The notes under the pieces are model-generated. The model saw nothing but the letters and a program-made list of their open reading frames with translations. It was not told where the DNA came from and made no database searches. The translations under genes were made by a program, and so were the position numbers. 64,000 nucleotides of DNA from Bacterioplanoides sp. SCSIO 12839 (GTDB lineage Bacteria; Pseudomonadota; Gammaproteobacteria; Pseudomonadales; Oceanobacteraceae): NCBI RefSeq assembly GCF_024397975.1, contig NZ_CP073745.1:1638501-1702500 (forward strand). The letters run 5' to 3'. Shown here in pieces: positions 1 through 7,033 of the stretch. Each line of letters opens with the position of its first letter. The first letter of the stretch is position 1.

Positions 1-236
1 TGTTCCAGCATGTCCCGGTCAGGGCTTTCAATATCAATAAAGATCACATCCGGCTGATTCTCTTCGACCTGTTTAATCAGCCCCTGAGCACTTTCCAGTC
101 GGGCAATCACTTCGCAGCCGGCATCGGTCAGTGCCTGTTCTAACATGGCGGCACGCCCGGGCTGGTCATCAACCAGCATAATTTTAGTAACGCTGCCTTT
201 AATTGCAGCGCCTGAAGCAGTATTGGTTGGTTTCAT
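1..236 (-). CDS. NasT-like ANTAR response regulator (partial, 3' end outside window)
   Basis: This is the first 78 or so codons of a response regulator; the rest lies beyond the left edge. The receiver domain starts with MLVDDQPGRAAML (acidic pair DD) and continues to FIDIESPDRDML, where the Asp of FIDIE is the usual phospho-acceptor position. The IESPDRD signature is typical of NasT/AmiR regulators, which carry an RNA-binding ANTAR domain and act by antitermination, often of nitrate/nitrite assimilation genes. The ANTAR domain itself is not visible, so that part is inference. It diverges from the ygiQ gene. Confidence 0.75.
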   Translation of the reverse strand, partial: MKPTNTASGAAIKGSVTKIMLVDDQPGRAAMLEQALTDAGCEVIARLESAQGLIKQVEENQPDVIFIDIESPDRDMLE

Positions 237-555
237 AGATTTATGGGTACGGCATCACGGTTATTGGTGGGCATCATCTATGGCTGGTAGTCAGCCTGCA
301 ATCATTAAACCAAGGTCAATAGGTAATGTTAACTTTGTAATGTTGTGCTTCGTCGTCGAAGTCAGTCGGATTTGGATGATTTAAATGAGAATGACTTCGA
401 CTGACAGCCAGTTAAAACCCGGTTAAGACCTTTCTAAGGCTAGGGTTAATGCGGGTTTTACCCGACTTTTTGCACTTTTTCTTAAGACGCTGCTTTTGCC
501 AAAGAGGGAATTTTGGGAGAATGCAGAACCTTTCTGATGATTATTAGTTTTTCTC
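237..555. other. Intergenic region between the NasT-like gene and ygiQ
   Basis: No convincing gene is seen in these 319 bases. They hold a perfect 9-bp inverted repeat, GTCGAAGTC at 355-363 against GACTTCGAC at 393-401, with a 29-base spacer. A small CGGGT-TTT-ACCCG hairpin at 452-464 is followed by a short T-rich stretch. The region must carry both divergent promoters. Whether the repeat is a protein site or an RNA hairpin cannot be told from the sequence. Confidence 0.4.
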
Positions 556-2877
556 ATGACCGAAGCGCAGAAGCATCTGTTTTCTAACTATCCCTATTGG
601 GCCGAATGTTTTGGCACGGCGCCTTTTTTACCCATGTCGCGTGCTGAAATGGACGAACTTGGCTGGGACAGCTGTGATGTGATTCTGGTGACGGGAGATG
701 CTTATGTCGATCACCCCAGCTTTGGTATGGCGGTGATGGGGCGGATGCTTGAATCTCAGGGCTTCCGGGTGGGTATTATTGCTCAACCCGATTGGAACGA
801 CCCGAATGCCTTTACGACACTGGGTAAGCCGAATTTCTATTTTGGTGTGACCGCGGGCAATATGGACTCGCTGATCAACCGTTATACCGCCGATTTAAAA
901 GTGCGCTCTGATGATGCCTATACACCTCACGGTGAGCCGGGTAAGCGTCCGGATCGTGCGGTGATTGTGTATTCGCAAAAATGTCGCGAAGCCTATAAAG
1001 ATGTGCCGATTGTTATTGGTGGTATCGAAGCCAGTTTGCGCCGTATTGCCCAATACGATTATTGGTCGAATCAGGTGCGCCGTTCGGTATTGATCGATTC
1101 CGGTGCCGATATTCTGTTGTACGGCAATGCAGAGCGGGCGATTGTTGAATTAACTCACCGTTTATCCGCAGGCGAGCCGGTCGATACCATTACCGATCTG
1201 CGTGGTACCACCATTGTGCGTGACGCGACGCCGGATGGCTGGACTGAAATTGACTCGTCCCGTATTGATTGGCCAGGGCAAATTGATCAGCTGCCGAACC
1301 CGTATGAAATGAAAGAAGCCAACAGCGACAGCTGTGCTTCTGACCAGCAAGGGCAGGCCGATAGCGATTCAGACCCGGATGTGATGCCGGTGAAGATTAT
1401 TCCGATGCCGCTGCAGCGCAAAATTGAGCACGATCTGGATACTACAGCAGTTCGCTTACCTTCCTTTGAGAAGGTGAAAAACGACAGCGCCTTGTATGCA
1501 CACGCGTCCCGGGTGCTGCATCAGGAATCTAACCCGTATAACGCCCGGCCGCTGATTCAGAAGCACGGCAGTAAAGAAATCTGGGTAAACCCGCCGCCGA
1601 TCCCATTGGAAACCGATGAAATGGATTCGGTGTTTGGCTTCGCGTATCAGCGTGTGCCACACCCGAGTTATGGTGATGCCCGTATTCCTGCGTATGAGAT
1701 GATCCGTTTTTCGGTGAATATTATGCGCGGCTGCTTTGGTGGCTGTACCTTCTGTTCCATTACCGAACACGAAGGCCGCATTATTCAGAGCCGTTCACAA
1801 GAATCCATCATTAACGAAATTGAAGAGATTCGCGATAAAGTTCCGGGCTTTACCGGCACCATTTCGGATCTGGGTGGGCCAACCGCCAATATGTATTTCC
1901 TGAAATGTAAGAGTCAGGAAATTCTGAAAAATTGTCGTCGTTTATCTTGCGTGTATCCGGGGATTTGTAAAAACCTCGAAACCAGCCATAAACCCACCAC
2001 CGAATTGTACCGTGCCGCCCGTGCGTTACCGGGCATTAAACGGATTGCCATTGCTTCCGGTTTGCGTTACGACCTGGCGGTAGAAGATCCGGAATACGTC
2101 CGTGAGCTTGTGACCCATCATGTGGGTGGCTATTTAAAAATTGCACCGGAACATACCGAGCAGAATGTGCTCACTAAAATGATGAAGCCGGGTATGGGTA
2201 CTTACGATAACTTCAAGCGGATGTTTGATAAGTTCTCGAAAGAAGCCGGTAAAGAGCAATATTTAATTCCGTATTTTATTGCCGCACACCCGGGCACTGA
2301 AAATAAAGACATGATGAATCTGGCGTTGTGGTTAAAGCGCAATAAATTCCGGGTTGATCAGGTGCAAACCTTCTATCCGTCACCGATGGCATTAGCAACG
2401 GCCATGTACCACTCGGAGCGTAACCCGCTGAAGCGTATGAGCTATAAGCAGCCGAAGATGAATATCCCGCGTGATATTCATCAGCGCCGTATGCATAAAG
2501 CGTTTTTACGTTATCACGACGCCAAAAACTGGCCGATGCTGCGTGAAGAACTAAAAGCCATGGGGCGTCAGGATTTAATTGGCTCTGGCGCAAATGCGTT
2601 AATTCCGGCTGAAGATGATGTGGGCAATAAGCGTGTTCAACGGCCCGGATTTAAAAAAGCAGGATTTAAGAAGGGTGGTGCTCAAAAAACGGCTACCAAA
2701 GACAGCTTTAAAAAGCCGTTAAAAGGCAAATCATCGTGTAAGAAGCCCGGGCAAAAATCGGTAGCGGCTAAGTTTGCTTCGAACTCACCTGCTAAGCAAA
2801 AGCCTGCTAAATCGACGTCAGCTAAACCGGCAGCGAATAAGTCGGGTAAACCGAAAAAAGTTCGCAAGCTGAAATAA
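556..2877 (+). CDS. ygiQ: YgiQ family radical SAM protein
   Basis: A 773-residue UPF0313/YgiQ protein. The cluster-binding motif Cys393-x3-Cys397-x2-Cys400 ([13 protein letters not shown]) marks a radical S-adenosylmethionine enzyme with one 4Fe-4S cluster. It is followed by the family-typical [11 protein letters not shown] stretch. The N-terminal third ([13 protein letters not shown]) resembles the B12-binding-like region of this family. The reaction is not established. The last 90 or so residues are a low-complexity Lys/Ala/Pro tail, a common variable extension that might bind nucleic acid. The ATG at 556 is used; the gene appears to be transcribed alone. Confidence 0.93.
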   Translation: MTEAQKHLFSNYPYWAECFGTAPFLPMSRAEMDELGWDSCDVILVTGDAYVDHPSFGMAVMGRMLESQGFRVGIIAQPDWNDPNAFTTLGKPNFYFGVTAGNMDSLINRYTADLKVRSDDAYTPHGEPGKRPDRAVIVYSQKCREAYKDVPIVIGGIEASLRRIAQYDYWSNQVRRSVLIDSGADILLYGNAERAIVELTHRLSAGEPVDTITDLRGTTIVRDATPDGWTEIDSSRIDWPGQIDQLPNPYEMKEANSDSCASDQQGQADSDSDPDVMPVKIIPMPLQRKIEHDLDTTAVRLPSFEKVKNDSALYAHASRVLHQESNPYNARPLIQKHGSKEIWVNPPPIPLETDEMDSVFGFAYQRVPHPSYGDARIPAYEMIRFSVNIMRGCFGGCTFCSITEHEGRIIQSRSQESIINEIEEIRDKVPGFTGTISDLGGPTANMYFLKCKSQEILKNCRRLSCVYPGICKNLETSHKPTTELYRAARALPGIKRIAIASGLRYDLAVEDPEYVRELVTHHVGGYLKIAPEHTEQNVLTKMMKPGMGTYDNFKRMFDKFSKEAGKEQYLIPYFIAAHPGTENKDMMNLALWLKRNKFRVDQVQTFYPSPMALATAMYHSERNPLKRMSYKQPKMNIPRDIHQRRMHKAFLRYHDAKNWPMLREELKAMGRQDLIGSGANALIPAEDDVGNKRVQRPGFKKAGFKKGGAQKTATKDSFKKPLKGKSSCKKPGQKSVAAKFASNSPAKQKPAKSTSAKPAANKSGKPKKVRKLK

Positions 2878-2879
2878 CC

Positions 2880-3026
2880 ATGCACTGGCTGCTTGAACAC
2901 GAAGCATTATTCCGGCTTGGCTGTTTCAGCAGTGTATTTGTGTTAATGGTGATAGGGGAGTTAGCTCTCCCTTATCGCCAGCAGGCTCATAAACCCCAAC
3001 GCTGGTTGAGTAACCTCTGCTTTTAG
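2880..3026 (+). pseudogene. Truncated N-terminus of a sterol desaturase/fatty acid hydroxylase family protein
   Basis: Three bases after the ygiQ stop an ATG opens a 48-codon frame whose product (start MHWLLEHEALFRLG, end QRWLSNLCF) looks like the first membrane segment and the RRWLSN-type motif that begin fatty acid hydroxylase superfamily proteins. Those proteins are normally 250-300 residues and carry His-rich iron motifs, none of which follow. The frame ends at TAG 3024-3026. I read it as a gene remnant left after a deletion or insertion. The family assignment is from motif memory only. Confidence 0.5.
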
Positions 3027-3245
3027 CGCCAGCTAAAAAAGGGAGGATTACCGTTTTTCGGCGTTATTGATGATGCCGTTTCGGTAATGGCTTGTTTTGC
3101 TACTAATGATTTTGATTGGCGGGAAGTGTGCTGGTTAATCTAAGCCGGATACTTAGAAGGCGTAATTCCGTGGACACCTCAATCTTAATTAGGTTTCAGT
3201 GTCCGTTTTATCGGGAAAAGATCATGGCGGGCATTGCTGGCCTTG
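3027..3245. repeat. Possible insertion-sequence end or scar
   Basis: The 219 bases between the hydroxylase fragment and the cassette-like gene hold no supportable gene. At 3172-3204 GGACAC and GTGTCC face each other, set within longer partly complementary arms. This resembles the fused ends of an IS3-type element, many of which end in TGGACAC-like sequence. No transposase reading frame remains. Its place between a truncated gene and an orphan gene fits a past insertion and deletion, but the evidence is only the motif and the context. Confidence 0.22.
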
Positions 3246-3638
3246 TTAGGTTTGTTTTCTGAGTTCATATTCAGCCCCATTTTCGGCAACGATTAGATAA
3301 TAAGTTTTTAGCTTATTTTCGTGGCCATTTAGAGCGATAATTCCGCTCAATTGGGCCGGACTTAAACTATTGTTTGGATCTGATTCGAAGCCGATATCGA
3401 CAATAGCGGATATGCTGAATCGTTTCTTTTGTAGCCGCTTTAAATCCAGTATTTTCGTACTGCCACACCACATGGGTTCTTGAGTATTTGCTTTTTTGAT
3501 TGCCCAAGTAACCAACCACTCCAGGTCGTTTTCTAGAGACTTTTTATGCCAACGACTCTTGGCCAACCCTAGAGCGATTCTGCCTTCCGACCGCCTAATG
3601 CAATTGTTTAATCTTCTTCGGCTTTGCTGGTATTCCAT
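3246..3638 (-). CDS. Orphan hypothetical protein with integron-cassette-like borders
   Basis: A 130-residue basic protein I do not recognise. It has no signal peptide or membrane segment; the N-terminal half is rich in Arg/Lys/Trp and the C-terminal half looks like a small beta domain (SAIVDIGFESD, YYLIVAENGAEYEL). The borders are the odd part. Read on its own strand, GTTAGGT (complement of 3646-3652) lies just ahead of the ATG, and the stop codon TAA sits inside ACCTAAC (complement of 3245-3251), followed by AAGGCCAGCAATG. This is how integron gene cassettes start and end. No complete attC or integrase was seen. Function unknown. Confidence 0.55.
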   Translation of the reverse strand: MEYQQSRRRLNNCIRRSEGRIALGLAKSRWHKKSLENDLEWLVTWAIKKANTQEPMWCGSTKILDLKRLQKKRFSISAIVDIGFESDPNNSLSPAQLSGIIALNGHENKLKTYYLIVAENGAEYELRKQT

Positions 3639-3655
3639 TTCAGAAACCTAACATT

Positions 3656-3781
3656 TTAATTGTGCGCATGCGCGTTTGCACGGAACGTTCGATCTTCAAA
3701 TATTTTTATAACTAATTGAATTTTAGTGGAAATTTCCATAAGTCTGATTTTCTCATCCATGTAAACGAGCATTGGTGACAT
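3656..3781 (-). CDS. Possible small protein of 41 residues
   Basis: This short frame begins MSPMLVYMDEKIRLMEIS and ends in an Ala/His-rich tail. An AGGGGG sequence, part of the hairpin arm at 3808-3818 read on the minus strand, lies about ten bases upstream of the ATG and could serve as ribosome binding site. It sits between the lon-like gene and the cassette-like gene on the same strand. The frame stays open upstream into the end of the lon-like gene, so coding status is uncertain. No family recognised. Confidence 0.3.
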   Translation of the reverse strand: MSPMLVYMDEKIRLMEISTKIQLVIKIFEDRTFRANAHAHN

Positions 3782-3790
3782 TCTTTGTGT

Positions 3791-3818
3791 CCCCCTTTCA
3801 GCTTGAACTGAAAGGGGG
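3791..3818 (-). terminator. Strong hairpin after the lon-like gene
   Basis: A perfect 11-bp stem (CCCCCTTTCAG against CTGAAAGGGGG) with a 6-base loop lies about 30 bases past the stop of the lon-like gene. It has no T-tract on either strand, so it may stabilise the mRNA 3' end or work with Rho rather than act as a classical terminator. Confidence 0.4.
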
Positions 3819-3848
3819 ATTAGTCTGTTGTTGTAGGGCGCTCGCGCC

Positions 3849-6287
3849 TTAATCTGATTTCTTCTCGCCCATTTTAGAAATTTCTTCCAGGCGCTTAATA
3901 ATATCGCCATTAACGCTGCCTTCCGGGAAGTCGCCATCCGGATTGGCCTGGCCTGCTTCGCGGTTCAGTAATAATTCAATCGCCTGATCAACATGTGACA
4001 CGGCATGAATGGCAAATTCACCGTCGTTCACTGCGTCGATCACCTCTTGCTTCAGCAATAAATTATTGGCGTTGGAGGCCGGAATAATCACACCTTGTTT
4101 GCCGGTTAAACCACGGGCTTTGCATAAGCGGAAGAAACCTTCGATCTTTTCATTTACGCCGCCAATTGCCTGAACTTCGCCATACTGGTTCACCGAACCA
4201 GTAATCGCAAAGCTCTGATCAACCGGCTCATGAATTAAGGCCGAAATTAAACACACCAGTTCACCTAATGACGCACTGTCGCCATCGATATAGCCATAAG
4301 ATTGCTCCATGGCGATGTGCGCAGAAATAGCCAGCGGGAATTTCTGGGCGTAACGGTTACCTAAAAAGCCGCTTAAAATCATCACACCTTTAGAGTGGAT
4401 GGCCTGACCCAGTGACACTTCGCGTTCAATATCGACGACGCCTTTGGAACCCGGATACACCGTGGTGGTAATACGTGCGGGTGAGCCAAAGCTGGTGTCA
4501 CCCAGCGCCATCACGGTTAAGCCGTTAATTTTGCCGATGGCTTTACCGCTGGTTTCCAGCAGTACGGTGCCGTCCATCATTTGTTCAAATAATTTATCGT
4601 ACACTCGTCCGGTGCGTTCTTGCTTGGCGGCGATAGCACGATCCAGATGCAGGCGTTCAATAAAAGTATCGCCCGCTAACTGGCGAATAAAATCAGCCTC
4701 GGCCAGTAAATCAAACTGCTCACCGATGCGAGCACTTAATACGTCCTGTTGTTCGGCCAGGCGAGCGCTGAACTGAATCATGCGAATCACGGCGTCACGG
4801 GTTAAATCCGCATGACCCTGTTCATCAAGACGGCTTTTAATTAAGCGTGAAAAGCCTAATAAATTATCGTCGTTTAACGGCAGGTCGGAGTCGAAGTCGA
4901 CCACGGCACGGAATAAGCGCTTAAAGTCTTCGTCGTATTCCTGCAATAAATAATAAATCTGGCGTGAGCCAATTAACACCAGTTTAACCTGTAGCGGAAT
5001 ACGCTCCGGCAGCAGGCTGGTGGTATTAATCAGGCCCATTTCAGAGTAGGGCGAATCGAGTTTTAATTGCCCGGACTGTAATGAGCGTTTTAACGCATCC
5101 CATACCCAGGGCTCGGATAACACTTTTTCGGCATCGAGAATTAAATAACCGCCATTGGCTTTGTGTAACGCTCCCGGGCAAATGCGCTGGAAGTTGGTGA
5201 CTAATGCGCCCTGGTCGCTGGCGTATTCGATGCGGCCAAATAAATTGCCATAGCTGGGGTGAGGCTCGTAAACCACCGGTGCACCGCTATCGGCAGCGTG
5301 ACGGGTGGCAAAGTTCGGCATCAGCGATTCTTCCATGCTGGAGCGCTTAACGTATTCTTCGCGCAGTTCCAGCAGTTTGTCGTCTACCAATTCTTCCAGC
5401 ACCAATCGTGGCAGGTGCTCTTCCATTTCATCCAGGTAATGGATCAGATCCGGTTGCTCAGCAAAACTCTCACGAATGGGCGTTAATAACGGTGCAATCG
5501 CTTCTTTAATGGTTTCCTGATTTAACAGGCGAAGGGCATCGCTGCTTTCACGCTTCCATTGGGGTAATTCCGACAGCTGCTCACTGAGCATTTGTTCCAG
5601 ATCACCAATATCGTCATGAAAGGTATCGCGCTCTTCTTCCGTGAGCTGAGCAAATTCAGTTTCATCCAGTGCTTTACCATCACGCATTGGGGTAAAACTG
5701 ATGGTGGAGGCGTCACGGTAAAGCGCAACGCCACGTTTGTGTGCTTCACGCTCAACGGTTTCGATGGATTTGTCGTACTTACGATTAAAAATGTAATCAA
5801 TGGCAGATTTCTTCTGCTGATACGCCGGGTGCTCCAGCGCCGCGGGGAAGGTGGCCAGTAATTGATCAATTAACGTGCTGATATGATCTTTAAATTCAGA
5901 CGCCTGTTGCGGTGCCAATGCTAACGATTTTGGCTCGCGTGGGTTTTTAAAATTGTTCACATAACACCAAACGTCGGGCGTGCTCTGGCGTTTGGCTTCA
6001 CTTTTTAAATAGCCCTGAACATACGAAGAGCGGCCGGTGCCTGCCTCGCCCATCACAAAGATATTGTAGCCCGGGCGCTCCATCGCCACGCCGAACTGAA
6101 TGGCGTTAACGGCGCGATCCTGACCCAGCACCCCCTGAAAAGCCTCAATCTCAGAGGTATTGGCAAATGGCAGTTGGTCGTTGCTGATATGGCGATACAG
6201 TTTATTGGCTGGCAGTTGTGTTGCTGCAGAAGCTGAAGTGCCCGGTGCTGAGGTATCCGGTGTGTCTGTGGGAATGTTTGTGCTCAT
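3849..6287 (-). CDS. Lon-like ATP-dependent protease (PA0779/LonB type)
   Basis: An 812-residue AAA+ protease of the non-classical Lon group (Pseudomonas PA0779/AsrA; distant to E. coli YcbZ). The N-terminal 350 residues hold the substrate domain. The nucleotide loop reads GEAGTGRSS, with Arg in place of the Walker Lys, as I recall being usual in this group. The C-terminal S16 protease domain has the Ser-Lys dyad: Ser673 in GDSASLGEL and Lys714 in GGVNEKIEGF. Expected role: cytosolic protein quality control under stress. The ATG at 6287 gives the full family length. A G-rich hairpin follows the stop. Confidence 0.9.
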   Translation of the reverse strand: MSTNIPTDTPDTSAPGTSASAATQLPANKLYRHISNDQLPFANTSEIEAFQGVLGQDRAVNAIQFGVAMERPGYNIFVMGEAGTGRSSYVQGYLKSEAKRQSTPDVWCYVNNFKNPREPKSLALAPQQASEFKDHISTLIDQLLATFPAALEHPAYQQKKSAIDYIFNRKYDKSIETVEREAHKRGVALYRDASTISFTPMRDGKALDETEFAQLTEEERDTFHDDIGDLEQMLSEQLSELPQWKRESSDALRLLNQETIKEAIAPLLTPIRESFAEQPDLIHYLDEMEEHLPRLVLEELVDDKLLELREEYVKRSSMEESLMPNFATRHAADSGAPVVYEPHPSYGNLFGRIEYASDQGALVTNFQRICPGALHKANGGYLILDAEKVLSEPWVWDALKRSLQSGQLKLDSPYSEMGLINTTSLLPERIPLQVKLVLIGSRQIYYLLQEYDEDFKRLFRAVVDFDSDLPLNDDNLLGFSRLIKSRLDEQGHADLTRDAVIRMIQFSARLAEQQDVLSARIGEQFDLLAEADFIRQLAGDTFIERLHLDRAIAAKQERTGRVYDKLFEQMMDGTVLLETSGKAIGKINGLTVMALGDTSFGSPARITTTVYPGSKGVVDIEREVSLGQAIHSKGVMILSGFLGNRYAQKFPLAISAHIAMEQSYGYIDGDSASLGELVCLISALIHEPVDQSFAITGSVNQYGEVQAIGGVNEKIEGFFRLCKARGLTGKQGVIIPASNANNLLLKQEVIDAVNDGEFAIHAVSHVDQAIELLLNREAGQANPDGDFPEGSVNGDIIKRLEEISKMGEKKSD

Positions 6288-6453
6288 AAATCGTCGCTGA
6301 TGCTGAAACCATAAAAATACAAAGGGTTACAGTAGGGGCAACGTCAGCTGTTATCAAGGAGTAGAGGGTGGTATCGGGGGGTAGAGGGCAGCCAAGCGTA
6401 TTGATTTTGTGCGGCCGATACGCATAATTGCCGCTCCTTCAACCGAGGTCCTT

Positions 6454-6726
6454 ATGTCAGTTCAGCCCGAAGATCGTACTACCATTGATATGTTTGCCAG
6501 TCGTGGACCAGGGCGGCCACGCAGCAACCCCTATGATCGTGCGCTGCAGTGCCGTCAAAACAAGCGCAGCCAGCGTTTGCGTGATAAAGCCAAAGGCATG
6601 CATCGTCTTGAGGTGCGCATTGAAGGTGAGGTGGTCCAGGCGCTTGACGATGCCTGTGATGATCTGAACATGACACGGGCGGAAATCATCGAAAGAGCGC
6701 TAAAGCAGTGGCTGCACATGGGGTAG
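6454..6726 (+). CDS. ybfE: YbfE-like small DNA-binding protein (LexA-regulated protein family)
   Basis: A 90-residue protein matching E. coli YbfE in layout: an N-terminal DRTTIDMFA-x-RGPGRPRSNP segment with an AT-hook-like GRPR, a basic middle, and a C-terminal ribbon-helix-helix-like part (MTRAEIIERALKQWL). YbfE is named for LexA control in E. coli; I looked for a CTGT-N8-ACAG box upstream and did not find one. I chose the ATG at 6454, preceded by an AGG-containing site, over the one at 6409 because family members start near TDRTT. Role unknown beyond probable DNA binding. Confidence 0.8.
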   Translation: MSVQPEDRTTIDMFASRGPGRPRSNPYDRALQCRQNKRSQRLRDKAKGMHRLEVRIEGEVVQALDDACDDLNMTRAEIIERALKQWLHMG

Positions 6727-6747
6727 CGCCTTTTATCCGATAACTGC

Positions 6748-6775
6748 TTGATTTAAAAATAAGTTTTGGTACAGT
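6748..6775 (+). promoter_or_regulatory. Probable promoter of ffs
   Basis: TTGATT at 6748 and TACAGT at 6770 are 16 bases apart, followed by a GC-rich discriminator ACGCGCC. This predicts a start near 6782, leaving a leader of about 40 bases before mature 4.5S RNA. The ATAGTACGCG/ACAGTACGCG pattern recurs at the tRNA-Ser promoter near 44593. Confidence 0.5.
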
Positions 6776-6819
6776 ACGCGCCACTGATTACTTCAGCTCT
6801 GAAGTGCTTTCAGTCGTTA

Positions 6820-6933
6820 TGGTGGCCTCTGCTGGTCCCCTCGCAATGATAGGCTGCGAACCCCGCCAGGCCCGGAAGGGAGCAACGGTAGTAGCTGACT
6901 CGTGTGCCGGGGTGTGGCTGGTGGAGGTCATCT
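6820..6933 (+). ncRNA. ffs: 4.5S RNA of the signal recognition particle
   Basis: The conserved SRP domain IV core is plain: CAGGCCCGGAAGGGAGCA (Ffh-binding internal loops and GGAA-type tetraloop) near 6867-6884, followed by CGTGTGCCGGGGTGTGGCTGG, as in E. coli 4.5S RNA. The ends pair: TGGCCTC at 6823-6829 with GAGGTCA at 6924-6930. The RNA binds Ffh and targets nascent membrane and secreted proteins to the inner membrane. The exact ends are estimated from the outermost pairing. It lies just upstream of dnaX, as in Pseudomonas. Confidence 0.93.
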
Positions 6934-7033
6934 CCAATCTGAAATATCTTTCTTGTATCGCTTATCCTTCATCTTCCATGCCTGACAGGGTATTATGCGC
7001 ACCATTGTGTCACCTTCCTGATTTGGAAAATTA

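Noticed and set aside
145-384. 79-residue open frame near the left edge
   Set aside because: It runs antisense to the NasT-like gene and through its promoter region.
5990-6120. Walker A Arg in the Lon-like protease taken as an inactivating change
   Set aside because: As far as I recall this non-classical Lon group often lacks the standard Walker Lys, and the protease dyad is intact.
6300-6453. LexA box upstream of ybfE
   Set aside because: I searched for CTGT-N8-ACAG because the family is LexA-regulated in E. coli; the nearest CTGT has no matching partner.
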